In this document: in pieces, positions 28,040-39,499 of the stretch
How the letters are laid out: the number at the start of each line of letters is the position of its first letter
Position numbering within the stretch: the first letter of the stretch is position 1
Assembly (NCBI RefSeq): GCF_014195545.1
Contig: NZ_JACIBX010000012.1
Span: 1 to 64,000, forward strand
Direction of reading: 5' to 3'
DNA from: Limimaricola variabilis
GTDB lineage: Bacteria; Pseudomonadota; Alphaproteobacteria; Rhodobacterales; Rhodobacteraceae
Length of the DNA: 64,000 nt
The notes under the pieces: generated by a model
Told to the model about the DNA's origin: nothing
Databases searched by the model: none
What the model saw: only the letters and a program-made list of their open reading frames with translations
Made by a program: the position numbers and the translations under genes

Positions 28040-29080
28040 ATGGTCGAATTCTTCACCGAAACCAGCATCGGAGCCGTGCTGCTGATCCTCGGTCAGTCTC
28101 TGCTGCTGCTCGTGCCGCTGCTGGTCGCGCTGGCCTTCCTGCTGCTGGTCGACCGCAAGGTCTGGGCCGCCGTGCAGCTGCGCAAGGGCCCCAACGTCGT
28201 GGGGCCGTTCGGCCTGCTGCAAAGCTTTGCGGACTTCCTGAAATACATCGTCAAGGAAGTGGTCGTGCCCGCTGGCGCCGACCGCCCGGTGTTCTTCTTG
28301 GCGCCGATGATCTCCTTCGTGATGGCGGTGATCGCATGGGCGGTGATCCCCTTCGCCGATGGCTGGGTGCTCGCGGATCTGAACGTGGCGCTGCTCTACG
28401 TCTTCGCGGTCTCCTCGCTCGAGGTCTACGGCGTGATCATGGGTGGCTGGGCCTCGAACTCCAAGTATCCCTTCCTCGGCTCGCTGCGCTCGGCCGCTCA
28501 GATGATCTCCTACGAGGTCTCGATCGGCCTGATCATCGTCGGCATCATCATTTCGACCGGCAGCCTGAACTTTGGCGCGATCGTTGCGGCGCAGGACGGT
28601 GATTTCGGCCTGTTCAACTGGTACTGGCTGCCGCACTTCCCGATGCTGTTCCTGTTCCTGATCTCGGCCATGGCCGAGACCAACCGCCCGCCCTTCGACC
28701 TGCCCGAAGCCGAATCCGAGCTCGTCGCCGGTTACCAAGTGGAATATTCCTCGACGCCGTTCCTGCTCTTCATGATCGGCGAATACGTGGCCATCGTGCT
28801 GATGTGCGCGCTGGTGTCGCTGATGTTCTTCGGTGGCTGGCTGTCGCCGATCCCCGGCCTGCCCGACGGCGTGCTGTGGATGGTGCTGAAGATGTTCTTC
28901 GTCTTCTTCATCTTCGCCATGGTGAAGGCGATCACCCCGCGCTACCGCTACGACCAGCTGATGCGCCTGGGCTGGAAGGTGTTCCTGCCGCTGTCGCTGG
29001 CCTGGGTCGTGATCGTGGCCTTCCTCGCGAAATTCGAGGTCCTTGGCGGGCTCTGGGCCCGCTGGACCCTGGGAGTCTGA
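28040..29080 (+). CDS. nuoH: NADH-quinone oxidoreductase subunit H
   Basis: A 346-residue membrane subunit with about eight helices that forms the entrance of the quinone channel. [21 protein letters not shown] near the N terminus (quoted in part: '[11 protein letters not shown]') and [20 protein letters not shown] near 215 are the family signatures; the acidic residues of the second lie on the quinone/proton path. GAGGGA precedes the ATG by 7 bases. No anomalies. Confidence 0.98.
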   Translation: MVEFFTETSIGAVLLILGQSLLLLVPLLVALAFLLLVDRKVWAAVQLRKGPNVVGPFGLLQSFADFLKYIVKEVVVPAGADRPVFFLAPMISFVMAVIAWAVIPFADGWVLADLNVALLYVFAVSSLEVYGVIMGGWASNSKYPFLGSLRSAAQMISYEVSIGLIIVGIIISTGSLNFGAIVAAQDGDFGLFNWYWLPHFPMLFLFLISAMAETNRPPFDLPEAESELVAGYQVEYSSTPFLLFMIGEYVAIVLMCALVSLMFFGGWLSPIPGLPDGVLWMVLKMFFVFFIFAMVKAITPRYRYDQLMRLGWKVFLPLSLAWVVIVAFLAKFEVLGGLWARWTLGV

Positions 29081-29082
29081 GC

Positions 29083-29577
29083 ATGACGCAGATCGACTAC
29101 ACCCGCGCCGCCAAGTATTTCCTGCTGCAAGACTTCATGCAGGGCATGAAGCTGGGCCTGAAATACTTCTTCAAGCCCAAGGCCACCGTAAACTACCCGC
29201 ACGAGAAGGGCCCGCTTTCGGCGCGCTTCCGCGGCGAACACGCGCTGCGGCGCTACCCGTCGGGCGAAGAGCGCTGCATCGCCTGCAAGCTGTGCGAGGC
29301 AGTCTGCCCCGCGCAGGCGATCACCATCGATGCCGAACCGCGGGAGGACGGCTCGCGCCGGACCACGCGCTACGACATCGACATGACCAAGTGCATCTAT
29401 TGCGGCTTCTGCCAGGAGGCCTGCCCGGTCGACGCGATCGTCGAGGGCCCGAACTTCGAGTATTCGACCGAGACGCGCGAGGAGCTCTACTACGACAAGG
29501 AGCGGCTTCTGGCGAATGGCGACCGGTGGGAAGCCGAGATCGCCCGCAACCTCGAGCTCGACGCGCCCTACCGCTGA
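29083..29577 (+). CDS. nuoI: NADH-quinone oxidoreductase subunit I
   Basis: A 164-residue ferredoxin-like subunit (TYKY type) carrying clusters N6a and N6b. Two CxxCxxCxxxCP motifs are seen: [12 protein letters not shown] near 65-76 and [12 protein letters not shown] near 104-115. It lies 2 bases after the nuoH stop, and its end is followed by the ribosome binding site of a carboxymuconolactone-decarboxylase-like gene. Confidence 0.98.
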   Translation: MTQIDYTRAAKYFLLQDFMQGMKLGLKYFFKPKATVNYPHEKGPLSARFRGEHALRRYPSGEERCIACKLCEAVCPAQAITIDAEPREDGSRRTTRYDIDMTKCIYCGFCQEACPVDAIVEGPNFEYSTETREELYYDKERLLANGDRWEAEIARNLELDAPYR

Positions 29578-29587
29578 GGAGCAGGCC

Positions 29588-29998
29588 GTGACCGATCAGA
29601 ACCCCTTCGCGCAGATGATGAAGATGGGCCAGGACTGGGCCCGGAAGATGAATCCCGCGCTCGAGCACTTCACGCCGAAGGGCTTCGAGCAGCTCTGGCC
29701 GACCATGCCCAAGGAGATGATGGAGGCGTTCATGGGACGCACCCTCAACCCCGAGGGCCTCGACGCCAAGACGCGGCTGCTGCTGACGCTGACCGGTCTG
29801 ACCATCCTCGGCGCGCAGGCCGAGAGCCAGGTCCGCCTCACCGTGCGCCACGCGCGCGAGGCGGGTGCCACGAAACAGGAGATCGCCGAGACCATCGCCC
29901 AGGCGGGGATGTTCGGCGGCGTGCCCGCGATGACCAAGGCGATGGAACTCGCCACCGAGGTCATGGACGAGGACACCGGAAAGGACACCGCACGATGA
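29588..29998 (+). CDS. Carboxymuconolactone decarboxylase-like protein, cysteine-free
   Basis: A 136-residue protein between nuoI and nuoJ. Residues about 60-130 have the CMD/AhpD helical pattern ([45 protein letters not shown]). There is no cysteine at all, so AhpD-type peroxidase chemistry is ruled out. The N-terminal 45 residues ([20 protein letters not shown]) look like an amphipathic, phasin-like helix. The start is a GTG with GGAG seven bases before it; the stop overlaps nuoJ (ATGA). A structural role is possible; function unknown. Confidence 0.8.
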   Translation: MTDQNPFAQMMKMGQDWARKMNPALEHFTPKGFEQLWPTMPKEMMEAFMGRTLNPEGLDAKTRLLLTLTGLTILGAQAESQVRLTVRHAREAGATKQEIAETIAQAGMFGGVPAMTKAMELATEVMDEDTGKDTAR

Positions 29999-30603
29999 CC
30001 GCCGCCGCCATCATCTTCTACCTCTTCGCGCTGTCGACCGTGGTCGGCGGGCTGTTCACCGTGGTTGCCCGCAACCCGGTCCATTCCGTGCTGTGGCTGA
30101 TCCTCGCCTTCCTGAGCTCGGCGGGGCTGTTCATCCTGGTCGGCGCCGAGTTCGTGGCACTGCTCTTGGTGATCGTCTATGTCGGCGCCGTCGCGGTGCT
30201 GTTCCTCTTCGTGGTGATGATGCTCGACGTCGATTTCGCCGAGTTGAAGGCGGAGATGGCGAAGTACATGCCGCTGGCGCTGCTGATCGGGGTGGTCCTG
30301 CTGATGCAGCTGGCGCTGGCCTTCGGCGTCTGGGACTACTCGGAGGGCTATGACGAGCGCCTCGCCGCGCCCTTCATCATCGATGTCGAGAACACCCAGC
30401 TGCTCGGCCTGCTGATCTACGACCGCTACATCCTGCTGTTCCAGCTCGCCGGCCTCGTGCTGCTGGTGGCGATGATCGGCGCGATCGTGCTGACCATGCG
30501 GCACCGCAAGGACGTGAAGCGCCAGGACATTCTGGCGCAGATGTATCGCGACCCGGCCAAGGCACTGGAACTCAAGGACGTGAAGCCCGGCCAGGGCCTC
30601 TGA
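29995..30603 (+). CDS. nuoJ: NADH-quinone oxidoreductase subunit J
   Basis: A 202-residue membrane subunit with five helices. [19 protein letters not shown] near 65-83 is the conserved third helix with the pi-bulge that links quinone binding to proton pumping. The end of the protein is a charged cytoplasmic tail ([19 protein letters not shown]). The ATG overlaps the stop of the preceding gene; a TGA-TAG double stop closes it. Confidence 0.97.
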   Translation: MTAAAIIFYLFALSTVVGGLFTVVARNPVHSVLWLILAFLSSAGLFILVGAEFVALLLVIVYVGAVAVLFLFVVMMLDVDFAELKAEMAKYMPLALLIGVVLLMQLALAFGVWDYSEGYDERLAAPFIIDVENTQLLGLLIYDRYILLFQLAGLVLLVAMIGAIVLTMRHRKDVKRQDILAQMYRDPAKALELKDVKPGQGL

Positions 30604-30636
30604 TAGACCGCGAACGGGCAAAAGCCCGGAGGGACA

Positions 30637-30969
30637 ATGATGGACGCTTATCTCGCTGAAGCCCCGATAGGGCTCGAACATTATCTCACCGTCGCGGCGG
30701 CGCTGTTCGTCATCGGCATCTTCGGGCTGTTCCTGAACCGCAAGAACGTCATCATCATCCTGATGTCGATCGAGCTGATGCTGCTCGCGGTGAACATCAA
30801 CTTCGTGGCCTTCTCCGCCTATCTGGGCGATCTGGTCGGACAGGTCTTCACGCTCTTCGTGCTGACGGTCGCCGCCGCCGAGGCCGCGATCGGCCTCGCC
30901 ATCCTCGTCTGCTTCTTCCGGATCCGCGGCTCCATCGAAGTCGAAGACGTCAACGTGATGAAAGGCTGA
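30637..30969 (+). CDS. nuoK: NADH-quinone oxidoreductase subunit K
   Basis: A 110-residue MrpC-like subunit with three helices, containing [20 protein letters not shown] with the conserved membrane Glu on the hydrophilic axis. A second in-frame ATG at 30640 is also possible; GGAGGG (30628-30633) suits either. A short hairpin CGGGC-AAAA-GCCCG (30615-30628) abuts the ribosome binding site. Confidence 0.97.
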   Translation: MMDAYLAEAPIGLEHYLTVAAALFVIGIFGLFLNRKNVIIILMSIELMLLAVNINFVAFSAYLGDLVGQVFTLFVLTVAAAEAAIGLAILVCFFRIRGSIEVEDVNVMKG

Positions 30970-30974
30970 GGATC

Positions 30975-33143
30975 ATGGAGACGATCATCCTCTTCGCGCC
31001 GCTGGTCGGCGCCCTGATCGCGGGCTTCGGCTGGCGACTGATCACCGAGGCCGGCGCGCAGTGGGTCTCGACCTCGCTGGTCGGTCTCGCCTGCCTGCTG
31101 TCGTGGATCGTGTTCCTCGGCCATGACGGGCAGATGGAGCAGATCCAGATCCTGCGCTGGATCGAGAGCGGTTCGCTCTCGACCGATTGGGCCATCCGGC
31201 TCGACCGCCTGACGGCGATCATGCTGGTGGTGATCAACAGCGTGTCGTTCCTCGTGCATCTCTACAGCTTCGGCTACATGGCGCATGACGAGAACTTCCG
31301 CCCCGGCGAGAGCTACCGGCCGCGCTTCTTCGCCTACCTGTCGTTCTTTACCTTCGCGATGCTGACGCTGGTGACCGCCGACAACCTGGTGCAGATGTTC
31401 TTCGGCTGGGAGGGCGTGGGCGTCGCCTCCTACCTCCTGATCGGCTTCTACTACCGCAAGCCCTCTGCCAACGCCGCGGCGATGAAGGCCTTCATCGTCA
31501 ACCGCGTCGGCGATTTCGGCTTCGCGCTTGGCATCTTCGCGCTGTTCTTCCTCGCGGACTCGATCAACTTCTCCGACGTCTTCGCCGCCGCGCCGCAGAT
31601 GGCGCGCACCGAGCTGAACTTCCTCGGGCTCGATTTCCAGGCGGTCGAAATCGTCTCGCTGCTGCTGTTCATCGGCGCGATGGGCAAGTCGGCGCAGCTG
31701 CTGCTGCACACCTGGCTGCCGGACGCGATGGAAGGCCCGACCCCGGTGTCGGCGCTGATCCACGCCGCGACCATGGTGACGGCCGGCGTGTTCCTGGTCT
31801 GCCGAATGTCGCCGATCCTCGAATTCGCGCCCGACGCCAAAGCGATCATCGTCTTCATCGGCGCCTCGACCGCCTTCTTCGCCGCGACCGTGGGTCTGGT
31901 GCAGAACGACATCAAGCGCGTCATCGCCTATTCGACCTGTTCGCAGCTGGGCTACATGTTCGTGGCCGCCGGTTCGGGCGTCTATTCGGTGGCGATGTTC
32001 CACCTCTTCACGCATGCCTTCTTCAAGGCACTGCTGTTCCTCGGGGCCGGCTCGGTCATCCACGCGATGCATCACGAGCAGGACATGCGCAATTACGGCG
32101 CCCTGCGGAAGAAGATCCCCTACACCTACTGGGCGATGATGATCGGCACGCTGGCGATCACCGGCGTCGGCATTCCGCTGACCCATTTCGGCTTCGCGGG
32201 CTTCCTCTCCAAGGACGCGATCATCGAGAGCGCCTATGCCGGTGCCACGCCCTACGCCTTCTGGCTGCTGGTGCTCGCCGCCGCGATGACGAGCTTCTAT
32301 TCCTGGCGCCTGATCTTCCTGACCTTCCACGGCAAGGCGCGCGGCGATCACCACACCCACGACCATGCGCATGAGAGCCCGGCCGTGATGCTGGTGCCGC
32401 TCGGCGTGCTGTCGCTCGGCGCGATCTTCGCCGGCATGCTGTGGTACGCCCCCTTCTTCGGCGACGAGGCGCGCGTTCAGCGCTGGTTCGGGATGCCGGT
32501 GACGGCGGCGGCGCATGGCGCGGTCGAAGAGGCGCATGGTCCCGTCGACGCGGCGACCGAGCTGGCCGAGGGCGATCTCGACCACGCCGCCGAAGCGATC
32601 GTCGAGGAGACGCTGGTCGAGGGCGAGCACGCCGACATGGGCGAGGCGGCGCATGTGCCGACCGCGGCCGAGGTCGCCGTGGCCCGTCCGGGGCAGGGCG
32701 CGATCTACATGGCGCCCGGCAACGACGTCATCGACGAGGCGCACCACGCCCCCGTCTGGGTCAAGGTTTCGCCCTTCGTCGCCATGCTGCTGGGCCTGAG
32801 CCTCGCCTATCTGATGTATATCCGCAGGCCGGATCTGCCGGGCAAGCTCGCTGCCAACCAGCGGCCGCTCTACAACTTCCTGCTCAACAAGTGGTACTTC
32901 GACGAGCTCTACGATTTCGTGTTCGTGCGCCCGGCGCAGGCCATCGGCCGGTTCCTGTGGACCCGTGGCGACGGCAGCGTGATCGACGGCGGCATCAACG
33001 GTGTGGCGATGGGCATCGTGCCCTTCTTCACCCGCCTCGCCGGTCGCGCGCAGAACGGATACGTCTTCACCTACGCTTTCGCGATGGTTCTGGGCCTCGC
33101 CCTGATCCTGACCTGGATGACCTTGGCCGGGGGGGCCGAATAA
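30975..33143 (+). CDS. nuoL: NADH-quinone oxidoreductase subunit L with acidic/His-rich insertion
   Basis: A 722-residue antiporter-like subunit at the tip of the membrane arm. Core features are present: [19 protein letters not shown] near 137-155, [31 protein letters not shown] near 235-265 (quoted partly: '[20 protein letters not shown]'), and the long lateral helix toward the end. Two insertions stand out: a His-rich stretch [11 protein letters not shown] near 455 and an acidic stretch of about 80 residues near 510-590. E. coli NuoL is about 613 residues, so the excess is roughly 100. Confidence 0.97.
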   Translation: METIILFAPLVGALIAGFGWRLITEAGAQWVSTSLVGLACLLSWIVFLGHDGQMEQIQILRWIESGSLSTDWAIRLDRLTAIMLVVINSVSFLVHLYSFGYMAHDENFRPGESYRPRFFAYLSFFTFAMLTLVTADNLVQMFFGWEGVGVASYLLIGFYYRKPSANAAAMKAFIVNRVGDFGFALGIFALFFLADSINFSDVFAAAPQMARTELNFLGLDFQAVEIVSLLLFIGAMGKSAQLLLHTWLPDAMEGPTPVSALIHAATMVTAGVFLVCRMSPILEFAPDAKAIIVFIGASTAFFAATVGLVQNDIKRVIAYSTCSQLGYMFVAAGSGVYSVAMFHLFTHAFFKALLFLGAGSVIHAMHHEQDMRNYGALRKKIPYTYWAMMIGTLAITGVGIPLTHFGFAGFLSKDAIIESAYAGATPYAFWLLVLAAAMTSFYSWRLIFLTFHGKARGDHHTHDHAHESPAVMLVPLGVLSLGAIFAGMLWYAPFFGDEARVQRWFGMPVTAAAHGAVEEAHGPVDAATELAEGDLDHAAEAIVEETLVEGEHADMGEAAHVPTAAEVAVARPGQGAIYMAPGNDVIDEAHHAPVWVKVSPFVAMLLGLSLAYLMYIRRPDLPGKLAANQRPLYNFLLNKWYFDELYDFVFVRPAQAIGRFLWTRGDGSVIDGGINGVAMGIVPFFTRLAGRAQNGYVFTYAFAMVLGLALILTWMTLAGGAE

Positions 33144-33146
33144 CAG

Positions 33147-34712
<1,566 letters not shown>

Positions 34713-34724
34713 GGACCAGGACAC

Positions 34725-36158
34725 ATGTTCTCACTCGATCTCCAGACCGTCCTGCCCGAGGTGATCCTCTCGGTCTATGCGATGGTCGCGCTCATGGCGG
34801 GCGTCTACACCACCAAGGACAAGTCGGCTGGTCTGCTGATCTGGGCGACCGCCGCGATGTTCACCCTGATGGCCTTCCTGATCGCCACCCGCGAGGGCAC
34901 CGATCCGGCCTTCTTCAACAGCTTCATCGATGACGGCTTCGCCCGTTTCGCCAAGGTGACGATCCTGCTCTCGGCCGCCGTGGTGCTGGTGATGAGCCAG
35001 GAATACCTCGCCCGTCGCAACCTGCTGCGCTTCGAGTACCCGGTGCTCGTGACGCTGGCCGTGGTCGGCATGATGGTGATGGTGTCGGCCGGCGACCTGA
35101 TGGTGCTCTATATGGGCATCGAGCTGCAGTCGCTGGCGATGTATGTCGTGGCCTCGCTACGCCGCGACAGCGAGAAGTCGACCGAGGCCGGCCTCAAGTA
35201 CTTCGTGCTGGGCGCGCTCAGCTCGGGCCTGATGCTCTACGGTGCCTCGCTGGTCTACGGCTTCGCCGGCACGACCCAGTTCGAGGGCATCTTCATCGCC
35301 ACCGCGCTCGGCGCGCCGCTCGGCCTGATCTTCGGCCTCGTCTTCCTGATGGTCGGCTTCGCCTTCAAGGTCTCGGCCGCGCCGTTCCACATGTGGACGC
35401 CGGACGTCTACGAGGGCGCCCCCACGCCGGTCACGGCCTTCATGGCGACCGCGCCCAAGGTGGCGGCCATCGCGCTCTTCGCCCGCGTCGTCTATGACGG
35501 CTTCGGCGGGGTCGTGGGCGACTGGCAGCAGATCGTCGCCTTCCTGTCGCTGGTCTCGGTGTTCTGGGGCGGCGTCGCCGCGATCGGCCAGACCAACATC
35601 AAGCGCCTGATGGCCTATTCCTCGATCGCCCACATGGGCTTCGCGCTGATGGGCCTCGCCTCCGGCACCGCCTTCGGCGTGCAGGCGATGCTGATCTACA
35701 TGGCGATCTACGTCACCATGAACATCGGCACCTTCGCCTTCATCCTGTCGATGGAGCGCGACGGACGTCCGGTGACCGACATCAACGCGTTGCACATGTA
35801 TTCGCGCTATGCACCGATGCGGGCGCTGGCGATGCTGGTGCTGCTGTTCAGCCTCGCCGGCGTGCCGCCGATGGTCGGCTTCTTCGGCAAGCTCTACGTG
35901 CTGCGCGCGGCCTATGAGGGCGGGCTGACCTGGCTCGCGATCCTCGGCGTGATCGCCTCGGTGATCGGTGCGTTCTATTACCTGCGGATCGTCTACTACA
36001 TGTATTTCGGCGAAGAGGGCGAAGCGCTCGACACCGGTACCTCGCCGCTGCTGTGGGGCGTGCTCATGGCCTCGGCCGCGGTGATGGTGTTCGGCGTGAT
36101 CAATCTGTTCGGCATCGAGCCGTTGGCCGCGGCCGCGGCGGCGACCCTTGTCAACTGA
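34725..36158 (+). CDS. nuoN: NADH-quinone oxidoreductase subunit N
   Basis: A 477-residue third antiporter-like subunit. [20 protein letters not shown] near 127-146 holds the membrane Glu; [20 protein letters not shown] near 218-237 holds the Lys of the proton path; [20 protein letters not shown] follows near 292. It is the last of the fourteen core nuo genes. Its last codons overlap the likely birA start. Confidence 0.98.
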   Translation: MFSLDLQTVLPEVILSVYAMVALMAGVYTTKDKSAGLLIWATAAMFTLMAFLIATREGTDPAFFNSFIDDGFARFAKVTILLSAAVVLVMSQEYLARRNLLRFEYPVLVTLAVVGMMVMVSAGDLMVLYMGIELQSLAMYVVASLRRDSEKSTEAGLKYFVLGALSSGLMLYGASLVYGFAGTTQFEGIFIATALGAPLGLIFGLVFLMVGFAFKVSAAPFHMWTPDVYEGAPTPVTAFMATAPKVAAIALFARVVYDGFGGVVGDWQQIVAFLSLVSVFWGGVAAIGQTNIKRLMAYSSIAHMGFALMGLASGTAFGVQAMLIYMAIYVTMNIGTFAFILSMERDGRPVTDINALHMYSRYAPMRALAMLVLLFSLAGVPPMVGFFGKLYVLRAAYEGGLTWLAILGVIASVIGAFYYLRIVYYMYFGEEGEALDTGTSPLLWGVLMASAAVMVFGVINLFGIEPLAAAAAATLVN

Positions 36159-36912
36159 CCCCACATCCCGCGGGCTCTGGCCCGAGGGGTGGGAGCGGGT
36201 GGTGCTCGACACCGTCGACAGCACCATGGCCGAGGCCGCGCGACGCGCGGCCTCTGGTCTTGCCGGGCCGACCTGGATCATGGCGCATGAGCAGACCACG
36301 GGGCGCGGCCGTCGCGGCCGGGTCTGGAGCAGCGAGGCCGGCAACCTCTCGGCGACGCTGGTCTACAAGCCCGAGGCAACGCCGGCGGAAGCCGCGCGAC
36401 GCAGCTTCCTCGCCGCCGTCGCGCTGTTCGAAGCGCTGGCGATCCATGTCGACCGAACCCGACTCTCGCTCAAATGGCCCAATGACGTGCTACTCGACGG
36501 CGGCAAGGTCGCGGGCATCCTTCTGGAGAGCGCCGGGCAGGGGCCCTATGTCGACTGGCTGGCCATCGGTGTCGGCGTGAACCTCGCGCGATCGCCCGAA
36601 GGACTGGGCGACGCGGCCTTCCCGCCGATCGCGGTCGCCGACAATGGCGGGCCACTGGTCGATCCGGAGGAGTTCCTGACCCACCTCGCCGACGCCTTTG
36701 CCACCGAGGAGGGCAAGCTCGACGCATTCGGCTTCGAGCGCATCCGCGAGGACTGGTTGCGTCACGCCGCCCGGCTGGGCGAGGTGATCTCCGCGCGTAC
36801 CGGCACCGAAGAGATCACCGGCGTGTTCGAAACCGTGGACCTGGCCGGCAACCTGATGCTGCGGACAGCCAAGGGGCCCCGCGCGATCAGCGCCGCCGAC
36901 GTATTTTTCTGA
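36148..36912 (+). CDS. birA: Biotin-[acetyl-CoA-carboxylase] ligase
   Basis: A roughly 254-residue ligase that activates biotin and attaches it to carboxylase carrier domains. [11 protein letters not shown] near 50-60 is the biotinyl-AMP loop and [20 protein letters not shown] near 108-127 the catalytic core; a C-terminal SH3-like domain follows. There is no N-terminal helix-turn-helix, so it is not a repressor like E. coli BirA. No ATG or GTG fits; the start given is a TTG overlapping the end of nuoN, and it could begin slightly later. A birA homologue also follows nuo in Paracoccus denitrificans. Confidence 0.92.
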   Translation: MSTDPTSRGLWPEGWERVVLDTVDSTMAEAARRAASGLAGPTWIMAHEQTTGRGRRGRVWSSEAGNLSATLVYKPEATPAEAARRSFLAAVALFEALAIHVDRTRLSLKWPNDVLLDGGKVAGILLESAGQGPYVDWLAIGVGVNLARSPEGLGDAAFPPIAVADNGGPLVDPEEFLTHLADAFATEEGKLDAFGFERIREDWLRHAARLGEVISARTGTEEITGVFETVDLAGNLMLRTAKGPRAISAADVFF

Positions 36913-36922
36913 GAGGTCGGGA

Positions 36923-37696
36923 ATGCTTCTCGCGATAGACTGCGGCAACACCAATACCGTGTTCTCGATCTGGAACGGGTCCGAGTTCCTCGCCACATGG
37001 CGTACCTCGACCGAGTGGCAGCGGACGGCGGACCAGTATTTCGTCTGGCTGTCGACGCTGATGAAGATGCGCGGTATCGAGGCCCAGATCGACGAGATGA
37101 TCGTCTCCTCCACGGTGCCGCGGGTGGTCTTCAACCTGCGTGTGCTTGCGGATCGCTATTTCAACTGCCGCCCGCTGGTCGTGGGCAAGCCGGATTGCCG
37201 CCTGCCCGTGGCGCCGCGCGTTGATGCGGGCACGCAGGTCGGACCGGACCGGCTGGTCAACACCGCGGGGGCCTGGGACCGGCATGGCGGCGATCTGGTG
37301 GTCGTCGATTTCGGCACGGCGACGACCTTCGACGTGGTGGACACCGATGGTGCCTATGTCGGCGGTGTCATTTCGCCCGGCGTGAACCTGAGCCTCGAGG
37401 CGCTGCATCAGGCGGCGGCCGCGCTGCCGCATGTCGATGTGAGCAAGCCCGAGCGGGTGATCGGCACCAACACCGTTGCCTGCATGCAGTCGGGCATCTT
37501 CTGGGGCTATGTCGGCCTCGTACGCGGGATATGCGACCGCATCCGGGCGGAGCGCGACCGTCCGATGCGGATCATCGGAACCGGGGGGCTTGCGCCCCTG
37601 TTCGCGCAGGGCGACATGCTGTTCGACGATATCGAAGACGATTTGACGATGCACGGGCTGACCGTCATCCATAGCTACAACAAGGAGACCGCATGA
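36923..37696 (+). CDS. coaX: Type III pantothenate kinase
   Basis: A 257-residue ASKHA-fold kinase for the first step of coenzyme A synthesis. DCGNTNTVFSIWNG at about 6-19 is the phosphate-1 motif, DFGTATTFDVVD near 129 the phosphate-2 motif, and GTGGLAPLFAQ near 222 the adenosine motif. It lies 10 bases after birA and overlaps rnj by 4 nt (ATGA). Type III kinases need a monovalent cation and are not inhibited by CoA. No type I kinase is in the window. Confidence 0.97.
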   Translation: MLLAIDCGNTNTVFSIWNGSEFLATWRTSTEWQRTADQYFVWLSTLMKMRGIEAQIDEMIVSSTVPRVVFNLRVLADRYFNCRPLVVGKPDCRLPVAPRVDAGTQVGPDRLVNTAGAWDRHGGDLVVVDFGTATTFDVVDTDGAYVGGVISPGVNLSLEALHQAAAALPHVDVSKPERVIGTNTVACMQSGIFWGYVGLVRGICDRIRAERDRPMRIIGTGGLAPLFAQGDMLFDDIEDDLTMHGLTVIHSYNKETA

Positions 37697-39360
37697 GCGG
37701 CGAAAGACTGATCTACCTTCCTCTCGGCGGTGCCGGCGAGATCGGCATGAACGCCTATGTCTACGGCTACGGCAAACCGGGGCAGGAACGGCTGATCGTC
37801 GTCGATCTCGGCGTGACCTTCCCCGACATGGACACGACGCCCGGCGTCGACCTGATCATGCCCGACATCTCGTGGCTCGAGGCGCGCAAGGATCGCATCG
37901 AGGCGATCTTCATCACCCACGCGCATGAGGACCATGTCGGCGCGGTCGGCCATTTCTGGAAGCGTCTCGGCGCCACCATCCATGCCCGCAAATTCACCGC
38001 CGCGATCGCGCGGCACAAGCTCGACGAGCATGGCGCGCCGGACAGCGTGCTCAACGTGGTCGAGCCCTGGCCGGCTACCGTCGAGGCGGGGCCGTTCAAG
38101 GTCGGCTTCGTGCCGATCAGCCACTCGATCCCCGAGAGCTCGGGCCTCGTGATCGACAGCCCCGAGGGGCGGGTGATCCATTCGGGCGACTTCAAGATCG
38201 ACCACACCCCGGTGGTGGGCGAGCCGTTCAACCCCGATCTCTGGGCCGAGGTGTCGCAGGGCGGGGTCAAGGCGCTGATCTGCGACTCGACCAACGTCTT
38301 CTCGCCCCAGCCGGGCCGCTCGGAGGCGACGCTCGCCCCCGAGATCGAGAAGCTGATCGCCTCGCAGCCGGGCATGGTCGTCGCCACGACCTTTGCCTCG
38401 AACGTGGCACGTCTCAAGACCATCGCCGTGGCCGCCGACCGCGCCGGACGCACCGTCTGTCTGCTCGGCCGCGCGATGCGCCGCATGGTCGAGACCGCGA
38501 CCGAGTGCGGCCTGCTGCACGGCTTTCCGAAGACCGTCGGACCGGAAGAGGCCGCCTCGATCCCGCGCGAGAAGCTGCTGCTGCTCGTCACCGGCAGCCA
38601 GGGCGAGCGCCGCGCCGCCAGCGCCCAGCTGGCGCAGGGCAGCTATCTCGGCCTGAAGCTGCAGGAGGGCGACAGCTTCCTGTTCTCCTCGCGCACCATC
38701 CCCGGCAACGAGCGCGGCGTGATCAAGATCATGAACCAGCTCTCGGAAAAGGGTGTGGACGTGATCGAGGACACGCATGGCCTCTATCACGTTTCGGGTC
38801 ACGCCAACCGTCCCGACCTGCAGCTGCTGCACGATATCGTGCGGCCGCAGTTCCTCGTGCCGATGCACGGCGAGCACCGCCACCTGCGTGAGCACGTCAA
38901 GCTGGGCGCCGAGCGCGGGCTCTCGGGCATCGTGGCGGTCAACGGCATGATGCTGGACCTGTCGGGCAACGCGCCGAAGGTGGCCGAGTACATCGACACC
39001 GGTCGCAGCTACCTTGACGGTTCGGTCATGATCGGCGCCATGGATGGCATCGTGCGCGACCGGATCCGCATGGCGCTCAACGGCCATGTCACGGTGACGA
39101 TGATCATCGACGAGGACGACGAGCCGCTGGGCGATCCGTGGTGCGAGATCATGGGCCTGCCCGAGAAAGGCCGTTCCAACGCCTCGCTGGTCGAGACGCT
39201 CGAATCGGATCTGGCGCAATTCGTCAATCGCGCGGGCCGCAAGATGCTGCGCGACGAGGACAAGCTCGACCGCGAGCTCAAGCGGATCGCGCGTTCGACC
39301 ACCCAGGCCGAGACCGGCAAGAAGCCCGAGGTCAACGTGGTGGTGAGCCGGCTGAGCTGA
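37693..39360 (+). CDS. rnj: Ribonuclease J
   Basis: A 555-residue metallo-beta-lactamase/beta-CASP nuclease with 5'-3' exonuclease and endonuclease activity on RNA. The metal motif is THAHEDHVG (His76, His78, Asp80, His81); HSIPESSGLVIDSPEG and HSGDFKIDHTP follow; the beta-CASP domain has TGSQGE near 299, and the late PMHGEHRHLREH motif supplies further ligands. It is coupled to coaX and ends the long nuo-birA-coaX-rnj run. GC-rich hairpins follow. Confidence 0.96.
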   Translation: MSGERLIYLPLGGAGEIGMNAYVYGYGKPGQERLIVVDLGVTFPDMDTTPGVDLIMPDISWLEARKDRIEAIFITHAHEDHVGAVGHFWKRLGATIHARKFTAAIARHKLDEHGAPDSVLNVVEPWPATVEAGPFKVGFVPISHSIPESSGLVIDSPEGRVIHSGDFKIDHTPVVGEPFNPDLWAEVSQGGVKALICDSTNVFSPQPGRSEATLAPEIEKLIASQPGMVVATTFASNVARLKTIAVAADRAGRTVCLLGRAMRRMVETATECGLLHGFPKTVGPEEAASIPREKLLLLVTGSQGERRAASAQLAQGSYLGLKLQEGDSFLFSSRTIPGNERGVIKIMNQLSEKGVDVIEDTHGLYHVSGHANRPDLQLLHDIVRPQFLVPMHGEHRHLREHVKLGAERGLSGIVAVNGMMLDLSGNAPKVAEYIDTGRSYLDGSVMIGAMDGIVRDRIRMALNGHVTVTMIIDEDDEPLGDPWCEIMGLPEKGRSNASLVETLESDLAQFVNRAGRKMLRDEDKLDRELKRIARSTTQAETGKKPEVNVVVSRLS

Positions 39361-39369
39361 TCGCTCGGC

Positions 39370-39405
39370 CGCGAGGTTCGGTGCCATTTGGCCCCGGACC
39401 TCGCG
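39370..39405 (+). terminator. Hairpin after rnj (first of two)
   Basis: CGCGAGGT (39370-39377) pairs with ACCTCGCG (39398-39405), extended inside by CGG/CCG. It lies ten bases after the rnj stop. No T run follows; it may protect the 3' end. Confidence 0.45.
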
Positions 39406-39423
39406 GCGCATCCGTAAACGAAC

Positions 39424-39458
39424 CGGGCCGCGCTCTCCGAGGAGGGCGCGGCCCGTTG
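39424..39458 (+). terminator. Terminator-like hairpin after rnj (second of two)
   Basis: CGGGCCGCGC (39424-39433) pairs perfectly with GCGCGGCCCG (39446-39455) around 12 bases, with a short weakly T-rich stretch (GTTGCATTTC) after it. It probably ends the nuo-rnj transcript. Confidence 0.6.
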
Positions 39459-39499
39459 CATTTCATCGTTTGAATGCGTGCCTTCTGCGGAATACGGCC

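Noticed and set aside
30819-32747. A 642-codon minus-strand frame opposite nuoL
   Set aside because: Same shadow effect; His/Arg/Gln-rich translation of the complementary strand.
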